Source of the DNA: Paroedura picta
Lineage: Eukaryota > Chordata > Lepidosauria > Squamata > Gekkonidae
DNA: 64,000 nt
Direction: 5' to 3'
Assembly (NCBI RefSeq): GCF_049243985.1
Contig: NC_135373.1
Location: forward strand, 93,491,213 to 93,555,212
Under the pieces are notes generated by a model. It saw nothing but the letters and a program-made list of their open reading frames with translations, did not search any database and was not told the DNA's origin. This document shows, one piece after another, positions 50,640 through 61,900 of this stretch. Within the stretch, counting starts at the first letter, position 1. Each line of letters opens with the position of its first letter. The translations under genes were made by a program, and so were the position numbers.

Positions 50640-52060
50640 GATTTGAAGGCTGGGGTTATCTAGCAGCCCCCACGTGGCCACTGGGATCACAGGGGTATAG
50701 GCTATTATTTTGTGGATGTTTTCCCACCTATATAATTCTTAATGTCTCAGGCTTTTCTGCAAACACAGGGCTTTTTGAGGTTTGTAGGAAGATCTCACTT
50801 ATCTGTTCATGGCGCCATTCTCTGGATTTAAATATCCACAGATGAGGTCATGTTGAGAATTTGATATATTGATGATGATACTACCTGTAAGTTGTTATTG
50901 TGTGTTCCTGCTTTTTTGAGAGACAGAACTGCAGAGTGTATGTATATGTTAAAGAGAGAGGACTGCTGTTTGAGACTTCATGTCCATTAAGTCTTTATTG
51001 TCTGTAAAATCCATTAATTATTCCTACATGCATAATATATCATGACTTCAATTGTAGTGTGCATTTTGACTCACTTTCATGAATGACTTGCTCTGCATGT
51101 GTTTTGTGAGTAGTATCATGAATTAATTTAATTTGCAACCTGTGGGAACAACTATGGCCTACTGTGATTGTTGTAAGCAGCTCCATGTCAGGTTTAGCCT
51201 TCTCACCCATTAGAGTAATATGGGTCACATGGGGACTGTCATGAACTACACTGAATGCCTAATATGCTTCTCAACTGATTGCACTCCTTACAGGGCTAAA
51301 TATGTAAAAAGCTATGTAAAGACAGTATATGTTAAGTGCTTTCAAAAGCAATAGCTGCTGTTTAAAAGCTGTTATAAAGCCATATTGAAATTCTATCGCT
51401 CTCCAACCCTTCAAGGGCTCAAGTAATTCAGTGGATTCCTCTTTCAAAAAAACCTGATTGGCCTTGCACCTACAGTTCCCTCCCTCCCTGGACGCTAGCA
51501 ACTTTGCTTTCAGATGCTGCAGGAGCCAGTGTGTGTGAGAGAGATGCAGAGACACAGAGAGCCCTGCCAAACCACAAACCATCCCTGATTACCTGCTATG
51601 ACTTCTGCTGCCAGGGAGAGAGAGACTGAGAGAGCAGCCCAAATGAGCCCTCATTCCCTGCTGCAAAAAGCCCTGATTACCTCCTATGGCTCCTGCTGTG
51701 ATGGAGAGAGAGAAAGAGATCTGTGCCTGCCGGTGTCCCCTGGGTCCTAGGGCCCATTGCATTCCTGGTTACAATGGGCTTTCTTGCTAGTCTTTAATAA
51801 AAGGTAAAGCCAGAAAAGAATTCAAGTATTATCAATACCTGAGACTTACATATTTGTCCTGCTTGTAAATTTGATTGATTAAAACGTTCTAGATAAAGCC
51901 AGCCTTTGCCAAAGCCAGTCTTATGCATGGCTTGTTTATTAACTTGACCCTTTCCTTTGATTTTTTGTGTGTAGTTCCAGTGCTCATCTTATCCTGTGTC
52001 CCTCTCTACATCCTCTATTAACTGTACATATACAGTCTAACCCTTCTAATGTGCACCATG
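50640..52060. other. Intergenic DNA between AMDHD1 and HAL
   Basis: No gene seen. At about 51500-51730 two diverged tandem units of roughly 110 bp share CCTGATTACCTCCTATGGCT wording and GA-rich runs. Otherwise nothing was recognised. Confidence 0.5.
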
Positions 52061-52082
52061 TTCTCAAACCGATATAAAAATG

Positions 52083-52480
52083 AAATCAGAGTCCAGTAGC
52101 ATCTTTAAGACTAACAAAGATTTATTCAGGGCATGAGCTTACAAGTGCAAGCACTCTTCCTCAGACTTAGAACTCCTTACATGACCGTGGGAATATATAG
52201 CAAAATTTAATTCTATTACATTAGTAAACTCTGTCACACATTAACAAAGCCAGAAGAATACCAGAAGATGTATTTGGATGTGTCACACAGTTTACTAATG
52301 TAACAGAATTAATTTTTGCTATATATTCCCACGGTCATGTAAGGAGTTCTTAGTCTGAGGAAGAGTGCTTGCACTCGAAAGCTCACACCCTGAATAAATC
52401 TTTGTTGGTCTTAAAGGTGCTACTGGACTCTGCTTTTATTATGCTACTTCAGACCAACACGGCTACCCACTTGAATCTAT
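52083..52480. mobile_element. Penelope-like element, complete inverted-arm copy
   Basis: 398 bp. The left arm (GAAATCAGAGTCCAGTAGCA onward) and right arm are inverse copies of about 180 bp around a short centre near 52250. Target duplication of 13 bp, CGATATAAAAATG / CGATATGAAAATG (one mismatch). The right arm holds CTGAGGA, a hairpin GAGTGC-TT-GCACTC, then GAAA. Confidence 0.72.
52435..52440 (-). terminator. HAL: Candidate HAL polyadenylation signal inside the Penelope-like element
   Basis: AATAAA on the minus strand 350 nt past the HAL stop codon, supplied by the repeat arm. A weaker ATTAAA lies at 52657-52662. Which one is used cannot be told. Confidence 0.3.
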
Positions 52481-52789
52481 CGATATGAAAATGTTTAGTG
52501 AAAGGAAGGGATGACCCATTTTAGAGTTTCATCAGCCTGCAAGGGAAGTAGATCAGGGGCTAAAGACCAAGGGAAAGTATTAATACATGCAGGCTTAGCT
52601 GTAAAATATGGGAAACTGCAGAATATGTTTACTGCTTATCAAATATAAGGTAGGCTTTTAATTCATCACCTTTTTGTTCATGAATCTATTTGTAAGTGCC
52701 TTAAGCCTTCTTGGAAATCAAAGTGTTTTTTAATCACATAATTCTAAAATGGTAGCTATAGACCATGAGCTGATACATTGTACATCAAA

Positions 52790-52948
52790 TCATTCTGATT
52801 CACTATGATGCTGATGTTGTTGGTGATGATGATGATAGCGTGAAGAGCCTTCACGTGCTAAGGAAAAAGCTGTGGGGGACCCTGGCCTGTGCTCCGGAGG
52901 GTGCTCAATTCTGTATTTTTCAATGTATGGTGCAGCAACTTCCCAAAC
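52790..52948 (-). CDS. HAL: HAL last exon, His-rich C-terminus
   Basis: 159 nt. [20 protein letters not shown] is conserved, and SPTAFSL ends the conserved part. The tail [20 protein letters not shown] then runs to SE and TGA at 52792-52790. A CAT/CAC/CAA run encodes the His/Gln stretch. Confidence 0.93.
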   Translation of the reverse strand, partial: VWEVAAPYIEKYRIEHPPEHRPGSPTAFSLAREGSSRYHHHHQQHQHHSESE

Positions 52949-55900
52949 CTAGATGTAAAAGAAGAGACTAAAGTCAGAAGCAAAGATTGACCTTGAACTT
53001 CAACTAAATATTAGCAGATGATAACCAGGAACATTATAACCATATCCCATATCATTTTATGGAATCCTTGTTGTTGTTGTTGTTGTTATGTGCGAAGTCG
53101 TGTCCGACCCATCGCAACCCCATGGACAATGATCCTCCAGGCCTTCCTGTCCTCTACCATTCCCCGGAGTCCATTTAAGTTTGCACCTACTGCTTCAGTG
53201 ACTCCATCCATCCACCTCATTCTCTGTCGTCCCCTTCTTCTTTTGCCCTCGATCTCTCCCAGCATTAGGCTCTTCTCCAGGGAGTCCTTCCTTCTCATGA
53301 GGTGGCCAAAATATTTGAGTTTCATCTTCAGGATCTGGCCTTCTAAAGAGCAGTCAGGGCTGATCTCCTCTAGGACTGACTGGTTTGTTCGCCTTGCAGT
53401 CCAAGGGACTCGCAAGAGTCTTCTCCAGCACCAGAGTTCAAAAGCCTCAATTCTTTGACGCTCGGCCTTCCTTATGGTCCAACTTTCGCAGCCATACATT
53501 GCAACTGGGAAGACCATAGCCTTGACTAAACGCACTTTTGTTGGCAGGGTGATGTCTCTGCTTTTTAGGATGCTGTCTAGATTTGCCATAGCTTTCCTCC
53601 CCAGGAGCAAGCGTCTTTTAATTTCTTTGCTGCAGTCCCCATCTGCAGTGATCTTGGAGCCCAGGAAAATAAAATCTGTCACTATATGGAATCCTAGTCC
53701 CCCTCAATTCCTGCATCCGCCAGGCATCATGAGACCATCAGCTTGTACAACTGAACAAGCAACACAGGTAGCAGCTGTAGGCTTGTCAAGAGCCTCCATG
53801 GGCCTCCCTGATTACCAAAACACAATCCAAACAAAGGGCCTTAGGTGTCATCAAATGTTACTGCCCATACTTGCCTTCTGATCCACAAGCAGTCCGTGAG
53901 CTGCTGCAATGTCTGGAGCCATGAAGCGATCTCTTAACCATGGCCTGAAAGGAGACAAATTGAACAACTCCTGAATTTGGTAGTAGGGGAGGTTAATGTT
54001 TGTCCAATGTTCTGAAAACTTATAATATTTGGGGAAGCATTTGTTTGACATACTTGACAACAGAGCGCACAAGGTCATAGACTTTCTCCAATGGTGTTGT
54101 AGTTTTCAGGGGGCGTAGAAACTCGATCCCCTGACAGGCTGCAAGGAGTTCTACAGCCAACACTAGGGGGGAAAAACCAGCGGGAAAGACAGTGGTAAAC
54201 TCTACACATCTAATGGTAGTCCAGGCATTACACAGAACACATAGACATGATATTATATGGAGAAGTTCACATAGTCCAAATGACATTTTGAGAATGTGGG
54301 TTAAATAGTTACACATTTAGTGAAATGAATGGTTAGGTGAAAGGAATGCTTTGGTATTAATCCAGCCAAGCAACAGCAAGAAGTTATGAAAATAACTTAA
54401 ATCTGTTAAGCAAATATTTTGTTTCTTCAAATATATCAGAACATGACCTGAAATAGGTGCAAAACCTCATATGCTATTTTATTGCAAAAGAAACCTGCAT
54501 CTCAGAACAGACAATTGTGATGCTAGTATGGGGAATTAGTTACATATCTAAAGCAGAAGAATAAACATTTATCTTCTTTTGATTTATATAAAAATGGATG
54601 AATTTTGGTCTCTTATTATAGTTTACAATGAGGGCAAACTAAGACCATTTTTGCATGAGGAATCTGCCCCTGGACAGTCTTTTAGAGCCCCCTCTATATG
54701 ACATCGCCTGCATCCTGAGGCTGTCCAGCTGGGTGACCTTGGGCTCGCCACAGCATTGATAAAGCTGTTCTGACCGAGCAGTAATATCAGGGCTCTCTCA
54801 GCCTCACCTCCCTCACAGGATGTCTGTTGTGGGGAGGGGAAAGGGAAGGTGAATGTAAGCCGCTTTCGGTAGAGAAAAAGCAGCATATAAGAACCAACTC
54901 TTCTTCTTCTAGAGGGGTCAGGTTTTGGCCCTTTTAAAATCATGATTAGGGGAATTGCCAAAAGTGGATTCACCACCCTAAATAACGTGTACCATTGATG
55001 AGCAACCAGGGGCAAGCCCGTACGGAGGGGAAAAGATGCAATAGACTCTGCAGCACTGTCCTGCCCCCACACCTGCCCTCCCCTCTCCATTTCCTGCTCT
55101 GAGTAATTTTTTTAAATGGCACGGCCCGCATTGCAGCGCAACTACAACACTACATTGTCAAAGGTAAAACAAAATCTTTAAAGGGTTCATGGTCTTTTTG
55201 AGATCAGGTAGGCAAAACACAGCCCCTTTTCTGTTTTCTGGAGGTGGGGAAAGAGGGGATTGGGAGGGTGATCAAGCATCCTTCTCCTGATCATACAGGG
55301 GTCTGAGCACCTTGTTTTTAAGCCAACCATGAACACAAAATGTCTTTTTGGGCTCCAGGGCTCATGTCTAGCCTTCTCACAACTTGGGCTGGCAAAAACA
55401 GCCCTGTTTCTGTTTTCTGGTGGTGGGAAATGAGCTGGGAAAGAGGGGCGAGGGTGAGTGATCTAGCATCTATTCTCCCGATCATACAAGGGTCTGAGCA
55501 CCATGTTTTTAAGCCAACCATTTACACAAAATGACTTTTTGGGCTCCAGTGACCATGTTCAGCATCTCTGAAATCCACCCATACATAAATAATGTCCAAA
55601 AGAACACGACCCCCCCCAAAAGGGGGGGATGCTTTGTCATTCTGGCATTTCTCCATAGCAACATGGCAGTGTTAATTTTTTGATTAAAAATGCATCTGTG
55701 TTGTGGCATTACCACATAGTAACATGGAAGTGCTGTGATTGGTAGCTTGCTGTAATTGACAAGCCAAGGAGCAGGGGGTGAAGTTTGTTTTGCTTTCCCT
55801 TGCAGCCTCATCAGGAGGCAAAAAGTTGCGATGGGGCAGTGGGAAAATGAGGGAGGGGTCTTCCATGACAAGGGCTGCAAATATAAGGTTTACTATCCTG

Positions 55901-58900
55901 CATTTGCAAACAGGATGTCAATCACATTTTAGCCCTCCATACGGAAATGGTCTAACAATTATTTAAGTGTTAATCAGAAGTAACTAAATTAAATGAAAGT
56001 ATTTGAAAGGGACCTTGCCATTGATATAATGGTGAAGGCAGCCAGAAAGTCATAGACAGAATCTCTTAAATAGTTTGTGGTTCAAAGCCTCTTGTCATTC
56101 TGATCGTTCAACATGTTTGCATGATAAATGTCAACAAGTAAATCCCATGGAACTTACACCCAAGAGTGAGAAGAATTTATTTCTTTATTTGGTGATTTTT
56201 AAAAATCCTACCTTTCCTCCAAGAAGCTCAAGGTGGCATACAAGGTTCTTCCCTCACACTTTACCTTGTTCAACATTCTCAATGACTTTTAGTGCTTTTC
56301 TTGCAGCCCATCCTCCCATGGATACGTGGTCCTCTGTGGCAGCACTGGTTGAAAGAGAATCCACAGAAGAGGGGTGGCACAAGGCTTTGTTCTCAGAAAC
56401 TGCAAAAGTTCAATATGAATAAGTGGTGCTCTCCAAGGCAAGAATAAACTATGGGAGCAAACCTAAGCAGGTCTTCAGAACAAGTAAGTCCCTTTATATT
56501 CAGTGAGGCTTATTTTCAGAAAAAAGTGTTTTTAGGATTGCAACCATGGAAATAAGGGCCTATATTAATCAATAGTCATGTAGTGGAACAAGGAATCTTG
56601 AAACCTGGTTGTTCATATGTCCAAAATACTGCCCAATCATCACAATACTTGGTAAATATTATAATTATTCCATGGCCAGTAAGCCTTCCTTCTTTGCTGT
56701 ATGCCCCAGAACAAGTTATGGTAAAACAGAAGTTTCCTGTTTATTGCAATTGAAGAGGGTGGCTTTCCTGCATGGGTCTTTTTAATCATTTCTAGCCCTA
56801 TATTGATTTGGTTTATCTCTGGTCTCCACATGCTATTTTATGCCTTTAGTCTTCTGGTAGTTATTTGTTTATGTTTTTAAAATCCTTTCCCCCCTAGTTA
56901 TTTTGAGCCCAGTTTTATCCCATTCTTTTTTCTGGAAGACAAAAGGTCAGAGCACTGAAATGTATTCTGATTGCTCCTTCTAGGCACCACCATAGGTAGG
57001 CCTTTATCTACTTACCCAGGGATGCTGCTGTACAATGTGCAATCATGAATCCCGAGTTCAGACCTCCCTCTGTCACTAAAAATGGTGGCAGCTCACTGAG
57101 GGATGGATTGCACAGACGTTCAATTCTCCTTTCACTGATTGCAGCAAGTTCATGGACTCCGATCGCCAGGTAGTCCAGAGCCTGCAAGAGTAGTGCTTCT
57201 TGATTTAACTTTCAAATCCTAAAGTTTCAGGAGGTAAGCTGACATTTTCTTATAAAATGTTCAATTACCTTTGCAGGGTATTCACCATGGAAATTTCCTC
57301 CTGAAATGGTTTCCTTCCTTTCAGCAAAAACCATCTTTTGAGACAAGTTAAGACTTAAATGTGAAAAAGCTGCATCTAATTTTCACTTGCCTTTGAAAAG
57401 GAAACCTATGATTAAAGCCAAAGCACTGGAAAGAACTGATTCATCCTTGTGGAATTAAATTTCCCACCTCACAGGAGGAGCACCTTTCATGTAGGGACTC
57501 TCTGCTGAGCAGCTCTCCAGTCTGGGGAGCTTTGTGGAAATGACTGAATGATTATGAAATTAACTGGGCTCATGTATTCCACTCCAGCCCATCCAATCTG
57601 TACAAATTTCATGGCAACCATGCTGATCCATTCACTTGAGTCCACTAGGCTAGATAAGAATATGACGTGAGAAAAAATATGTCCAGAGTTGTGATTTTTT
57701 GACAAAAGTCCATGCAACTTGGTGCCTTCTTCTTCTTTAGGTATACATTGCAGAATGGGTAACTCAGAAATTGCTGTGTAATAATCCCCTCAAACACTTA
57801 TCTGTTTTGTCCAAAAAAGTCCAAACTCTCATATCCTGATAAGTTCTGGAATTAGTCCTTATGACAGAAGCATATGATTTGCAAGTAGATAATTTATGCC
57901 TTGAGCATATATCTGGACTTCATCAAGACTCTTGCAGCACACTCTTCTTAACCCACTTGGCATGTATGCATTAAATGCTGTCAGATACTTCTGACTTATG
58001 GTGACTATATGAATTAATGACTTCAAAAAAGAATCAAATTCTCCCATGAGGATTCTGGGGGGGGGGAATCATACCTTCCTCCCATGTGTCATGTGAGAGA
58101 ATCACTGGGGAGGGAGTGAGGCAAAGACCCTCCCCACCAAATTCTCCACCTGCAGGCTGCTGCCACAATAAACAAAACAGCAAGGAGAAGTCAGAGGCAT
58201 CTGAGGAATAGTCAGGGCTGGTGCTGCAGGGTGCTCCCCACTGGAGGCCTCTAACAGAGCTCAGCCACTTCCTCCGCCTCCAGCCATTCTCCCTTGTGCC
58301 ACGGGAAGACAGCAGGGAGGTTTTGGGGCAATGGGAGAAAGCTCCCAGGATCATGGTGTGCAAGTGATAAGTGGCCCACAGTCACCACAACTTCAAGAAG
58401 GCCGGCAGCGGAGGGAGAGGGAGCCACAGCTTGCCCCACTTGAAACAGCCAGCTCTGGCTCTAACATGCTTCATGGTCTCTTTTCTCCCTGGGGAGGTGC
58501 TGACGATGGGGACCACCTCCTGCTCTCAGAGGCTTTGTGGCCTCTCTCTCCCCTGATGATGGCGCAAAGACGGTGGCCGCCTACTGGAGCTGAGGAAAGC
58601 CTGGCACACGCCCAAAGTTAATGAGGGCAGACAGCAAATGAAATGCAAGTCCTGACAGGGAAGGAAGGAAAGAAGGCAGGATATATAAATACTGTAATTA
58701 AATAAGTTTAATTGAGCCACAGAATCATAAAAAAGATACAGGATTGTCTGTTGCACTGTTGATTTCTGTTTGGATTATTTCCTTTACAAAAGCGATTGTG
58801 TCATTCACAACTCCATGGACCTGCAAGAAGTGACAAGTATGAACTGCATTTCATACTTATTGGCTAATTAGCATTTTAATTTAAACAATTCATAAGGCCT

Positions 58901-61900
58901 CCTATCTCTGTCGAACATATTATCTTTCCCTTTTAAGAAGCTTGATTCACAGTTTGCATAATGCATAGAAAGTGTTTCTTGTTTTGTCTACCCACACATG
59001 CTACAGGGATCCAAGATCCAACCCAGAAAGCACCAGAAAAGCTTCAATTTGAACACAGTTCTATTCAACATTTGGGTCCCAGCAGAAGCCTTTTGAGCAG
59101 ATGCTTATTGTGCTGTCAGGTTTGATTTCCCAGGGAATAGGAAGTGGGAGAGAGAATAATTCAGCATCAGTGGTATAAACATGTGGTAGAGAGTTTGGGA
59201 ACAGGATTGTCACTGACCTGGGGAGAGCCATGTGCATGAGCTAATTCATTATTTGGTCTTGGGTGCATATCAGTCAGCAAGGGCAAGTCTTTGCTTTAGT
59301 TAGCTGATACACAAGCAGGGAAAACAAAGGGGTGGTGACGAGCAACACAAAAACCTACAGCTCATCTGCTCTGAAATTTTACCCTTAATGGGTAGACTGT
59401 CCCATCCAGCCAATGCTATGTTGTATCATCTCGTAGACAGGCAGGGCAAATGAGAGGACGGGAAGAGTCAAGACACCTATGCTTAGCTCACTCAGTATTA
59501 GTCAACATGTTCTCTTAGACCTGATAAGAAAGCGGTCTATGTGTGTGGGTCTGTTTTTAAACAAATAATGTGCAAAGCTACAGGACCCCCATCCTTCATG
59601 TTACTCCAATGCTTCCAGCTTCTTCTGCCTAGCTATGAGCCCATATAAGAAATCAGATGGAATGGAAAGAAATGTCCCTGAAAATTGGGCTCAGCCAGGT
59701 AAGATTGGGGGGCTGGGGGTATGATTTATCCACCCATTTGTTTTTTAGAGGATGGATCAAATACCGGCTATTATAAATATGAAGTTGGATCCAGTACAAA
59801 ATTTCTGCTTGCACCAGTGCTCTCATGTGAGCAGAAATGCAAGAAACGTACTGTGGTAGCCACTTGTGCTAAGTCAGACTTGTTTTTACTTGTTAGGGCA
59901 ATAGCCTATGCAACCAGTTTCTGCAGACTTCTGCATAGGGAGGGAAGTTCTAGGTGTTGCGCAAGATCTTGTGCAAACAGAATTGCATTAAGTCCATTTA
60001 TGATTCTGTTTGCCCATCACTGGATCCAATCCTTTACCATTACATGCAAATATAATTGTATAGATTTCAGTTGGCTCCCTCTTACCTCATATGACAAATA
60101 GAAATTATCAATTATTATACAAAAGTCTGATTGCTTTATCATGCACCCGGCTCATCATCTTTTCTCTGTTGTGGGGCAACAAACAGCTGTTTTAATACAT
60201 GCAAGTTTATTACTATCTTTACCTGAGGACAGCAACGTAATGTATATGCATCTTGTACTCTTTCACAAAATCGATGAGATTCTATAAAACACAACCCAAT
60301 AAAAAGCTTGTTTTGAAACAGCAAGTTATTGTTTTAATACTAAATTTCTCTGGTACCAAGTCAAAGAATTTCTGAACTGTCAAAATCAAATATGTATTGA
60401 TAGACCCACAAAAAGGAGCTAGAGATTACTCTACAAACCTAAAGGAAGCCCTAGTTTGGAGAAAAATCCAAAATCTAAGAAAACAAGAACACATTAAGGA
60501 ATTAAATTTCTCCCAAATAATCAAAACAACACCTGTAGATTTAAAATAAATGCCCACAGAACTCTTAATTGACATTTTGGAGGTTGTTAGACAAATATAA
60601 GATATTGCTGACTCTTCAAAGTCTTGGCTTTTGTAGAGCAAAGCAGTGGTAGGCAGAGGTGGAGGCCAAAACAGCCCTGGAAAGGATCTTATCCCCCTCT
60701 TCTGTCATGTTCTCCAATGGAAGAGGACTTGCTAGGGACAGGCCTCATGGCAACCACCAAAGACCCATTAGCACACCACTTAGCCTGGCCCAGCAGCCAT
60801 CATGCAACTGGGCCTGGCCCAGCCTAATGGCCACCACACAGATGGGCCAGACTTTCCCCAGGGGAGAAAGTATCCCAAGCAGGAAAGGAGGAGAAGCTGA
60901 ATGGACACATGGAAGTAGGATGGGCGGCTGGTGAAAAGGAAGTAGGATAAAAGAAGAGGCTATGGGGGCAGCCAGGGAAGGGAAAGAGGAAATAGTGGGG
61001 GAAGGGTATACAGAGGAAAATCAGAGGACCCCCACAAGTCTTTGCAAGAAGATCTGCCCCCAAGAAAGATTTGGAATCCCCTCCCCCAAGTTCTATCGAA
61101 TGGGAGTGATGATGTATATAAATGTTTTAATGATTATACTGTTTTTATATAATCCTGATAGTTTAAATCCATGTTGTTATCCACCCTGAGCTACCAGGAA
61201 GGGCAGAATACAAGAATAAAGATTTATTTATTTGTAAAATCTATAATGGATATATATTTAAAACCCTCTAGTTTTTTACATTTGGAATCTTTTAGTAAGA
61301 AATAAGAATCTTGGTAAATCTGCTCCAAGTTCTTTTCTATGCAATAGAAATATGGCCTTCCAATATTGTTATTCACCTGCTATTCCAGAGGGATGATGGT
61401 CTGAGTTTAAAAGTGACCTGAATCGAAAAGCCACCTCATTCTGCCCAGGATGTGGTCGCAATGCATGAATATCTGTTTAAGACAAAGAGAATCTAAGTAT
61501 AATACCATTCCCACTCCGTAAAGCCTCTAGGAAGGGTGGTATATAAATATAATATAATAAAATAAATTAATTAAATTAAATAAATTAAGGGTATTTTCAC
61601 AAGGAACCTTCAAATGCTTAATCTTTTTTTAAAAGACAGGAATAGAAATTGGGGAAGGAAAATTAATTCAAATGACACTCAAGCTAAATGTTGCCCTTTA
61701 ATGCAAATTACTTGGTGAATGTTCACGTTTACCACAAAGAAGCATAACACTAAAGCACTCCTCTAGTTCAACTGACAAGCACTATAAATAGGTATCTCCA
61801 AAATTTGTACATATTTGCATGAACAGTAGGATATCACCATACAAATGTCATATAGGCAAAAACCGAAATCAAATTGAAAGTGGTCTGTGAAGGAATAGAC

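Noticed and set aside
52355-52384. A proven hammerhead ribozyme
   Set aside because: Core-like bases and helix II are present, but there is an extra A and no helix I, helix III or cleavage site was found. Kept only as a lead.
57269-57300. A 32-nt HAL micro-exon starting at GAGGAAATTT
   Set aside because: The frame [11 protein letters not shown] upstream is conserved HAL sequence, so the exon runs to 57334.
58034-58621. Open frames on both strands in a HAL intron
   Set aside because: GC-rich intronic stretch, no recognisable protein, no conservation signal known to me.
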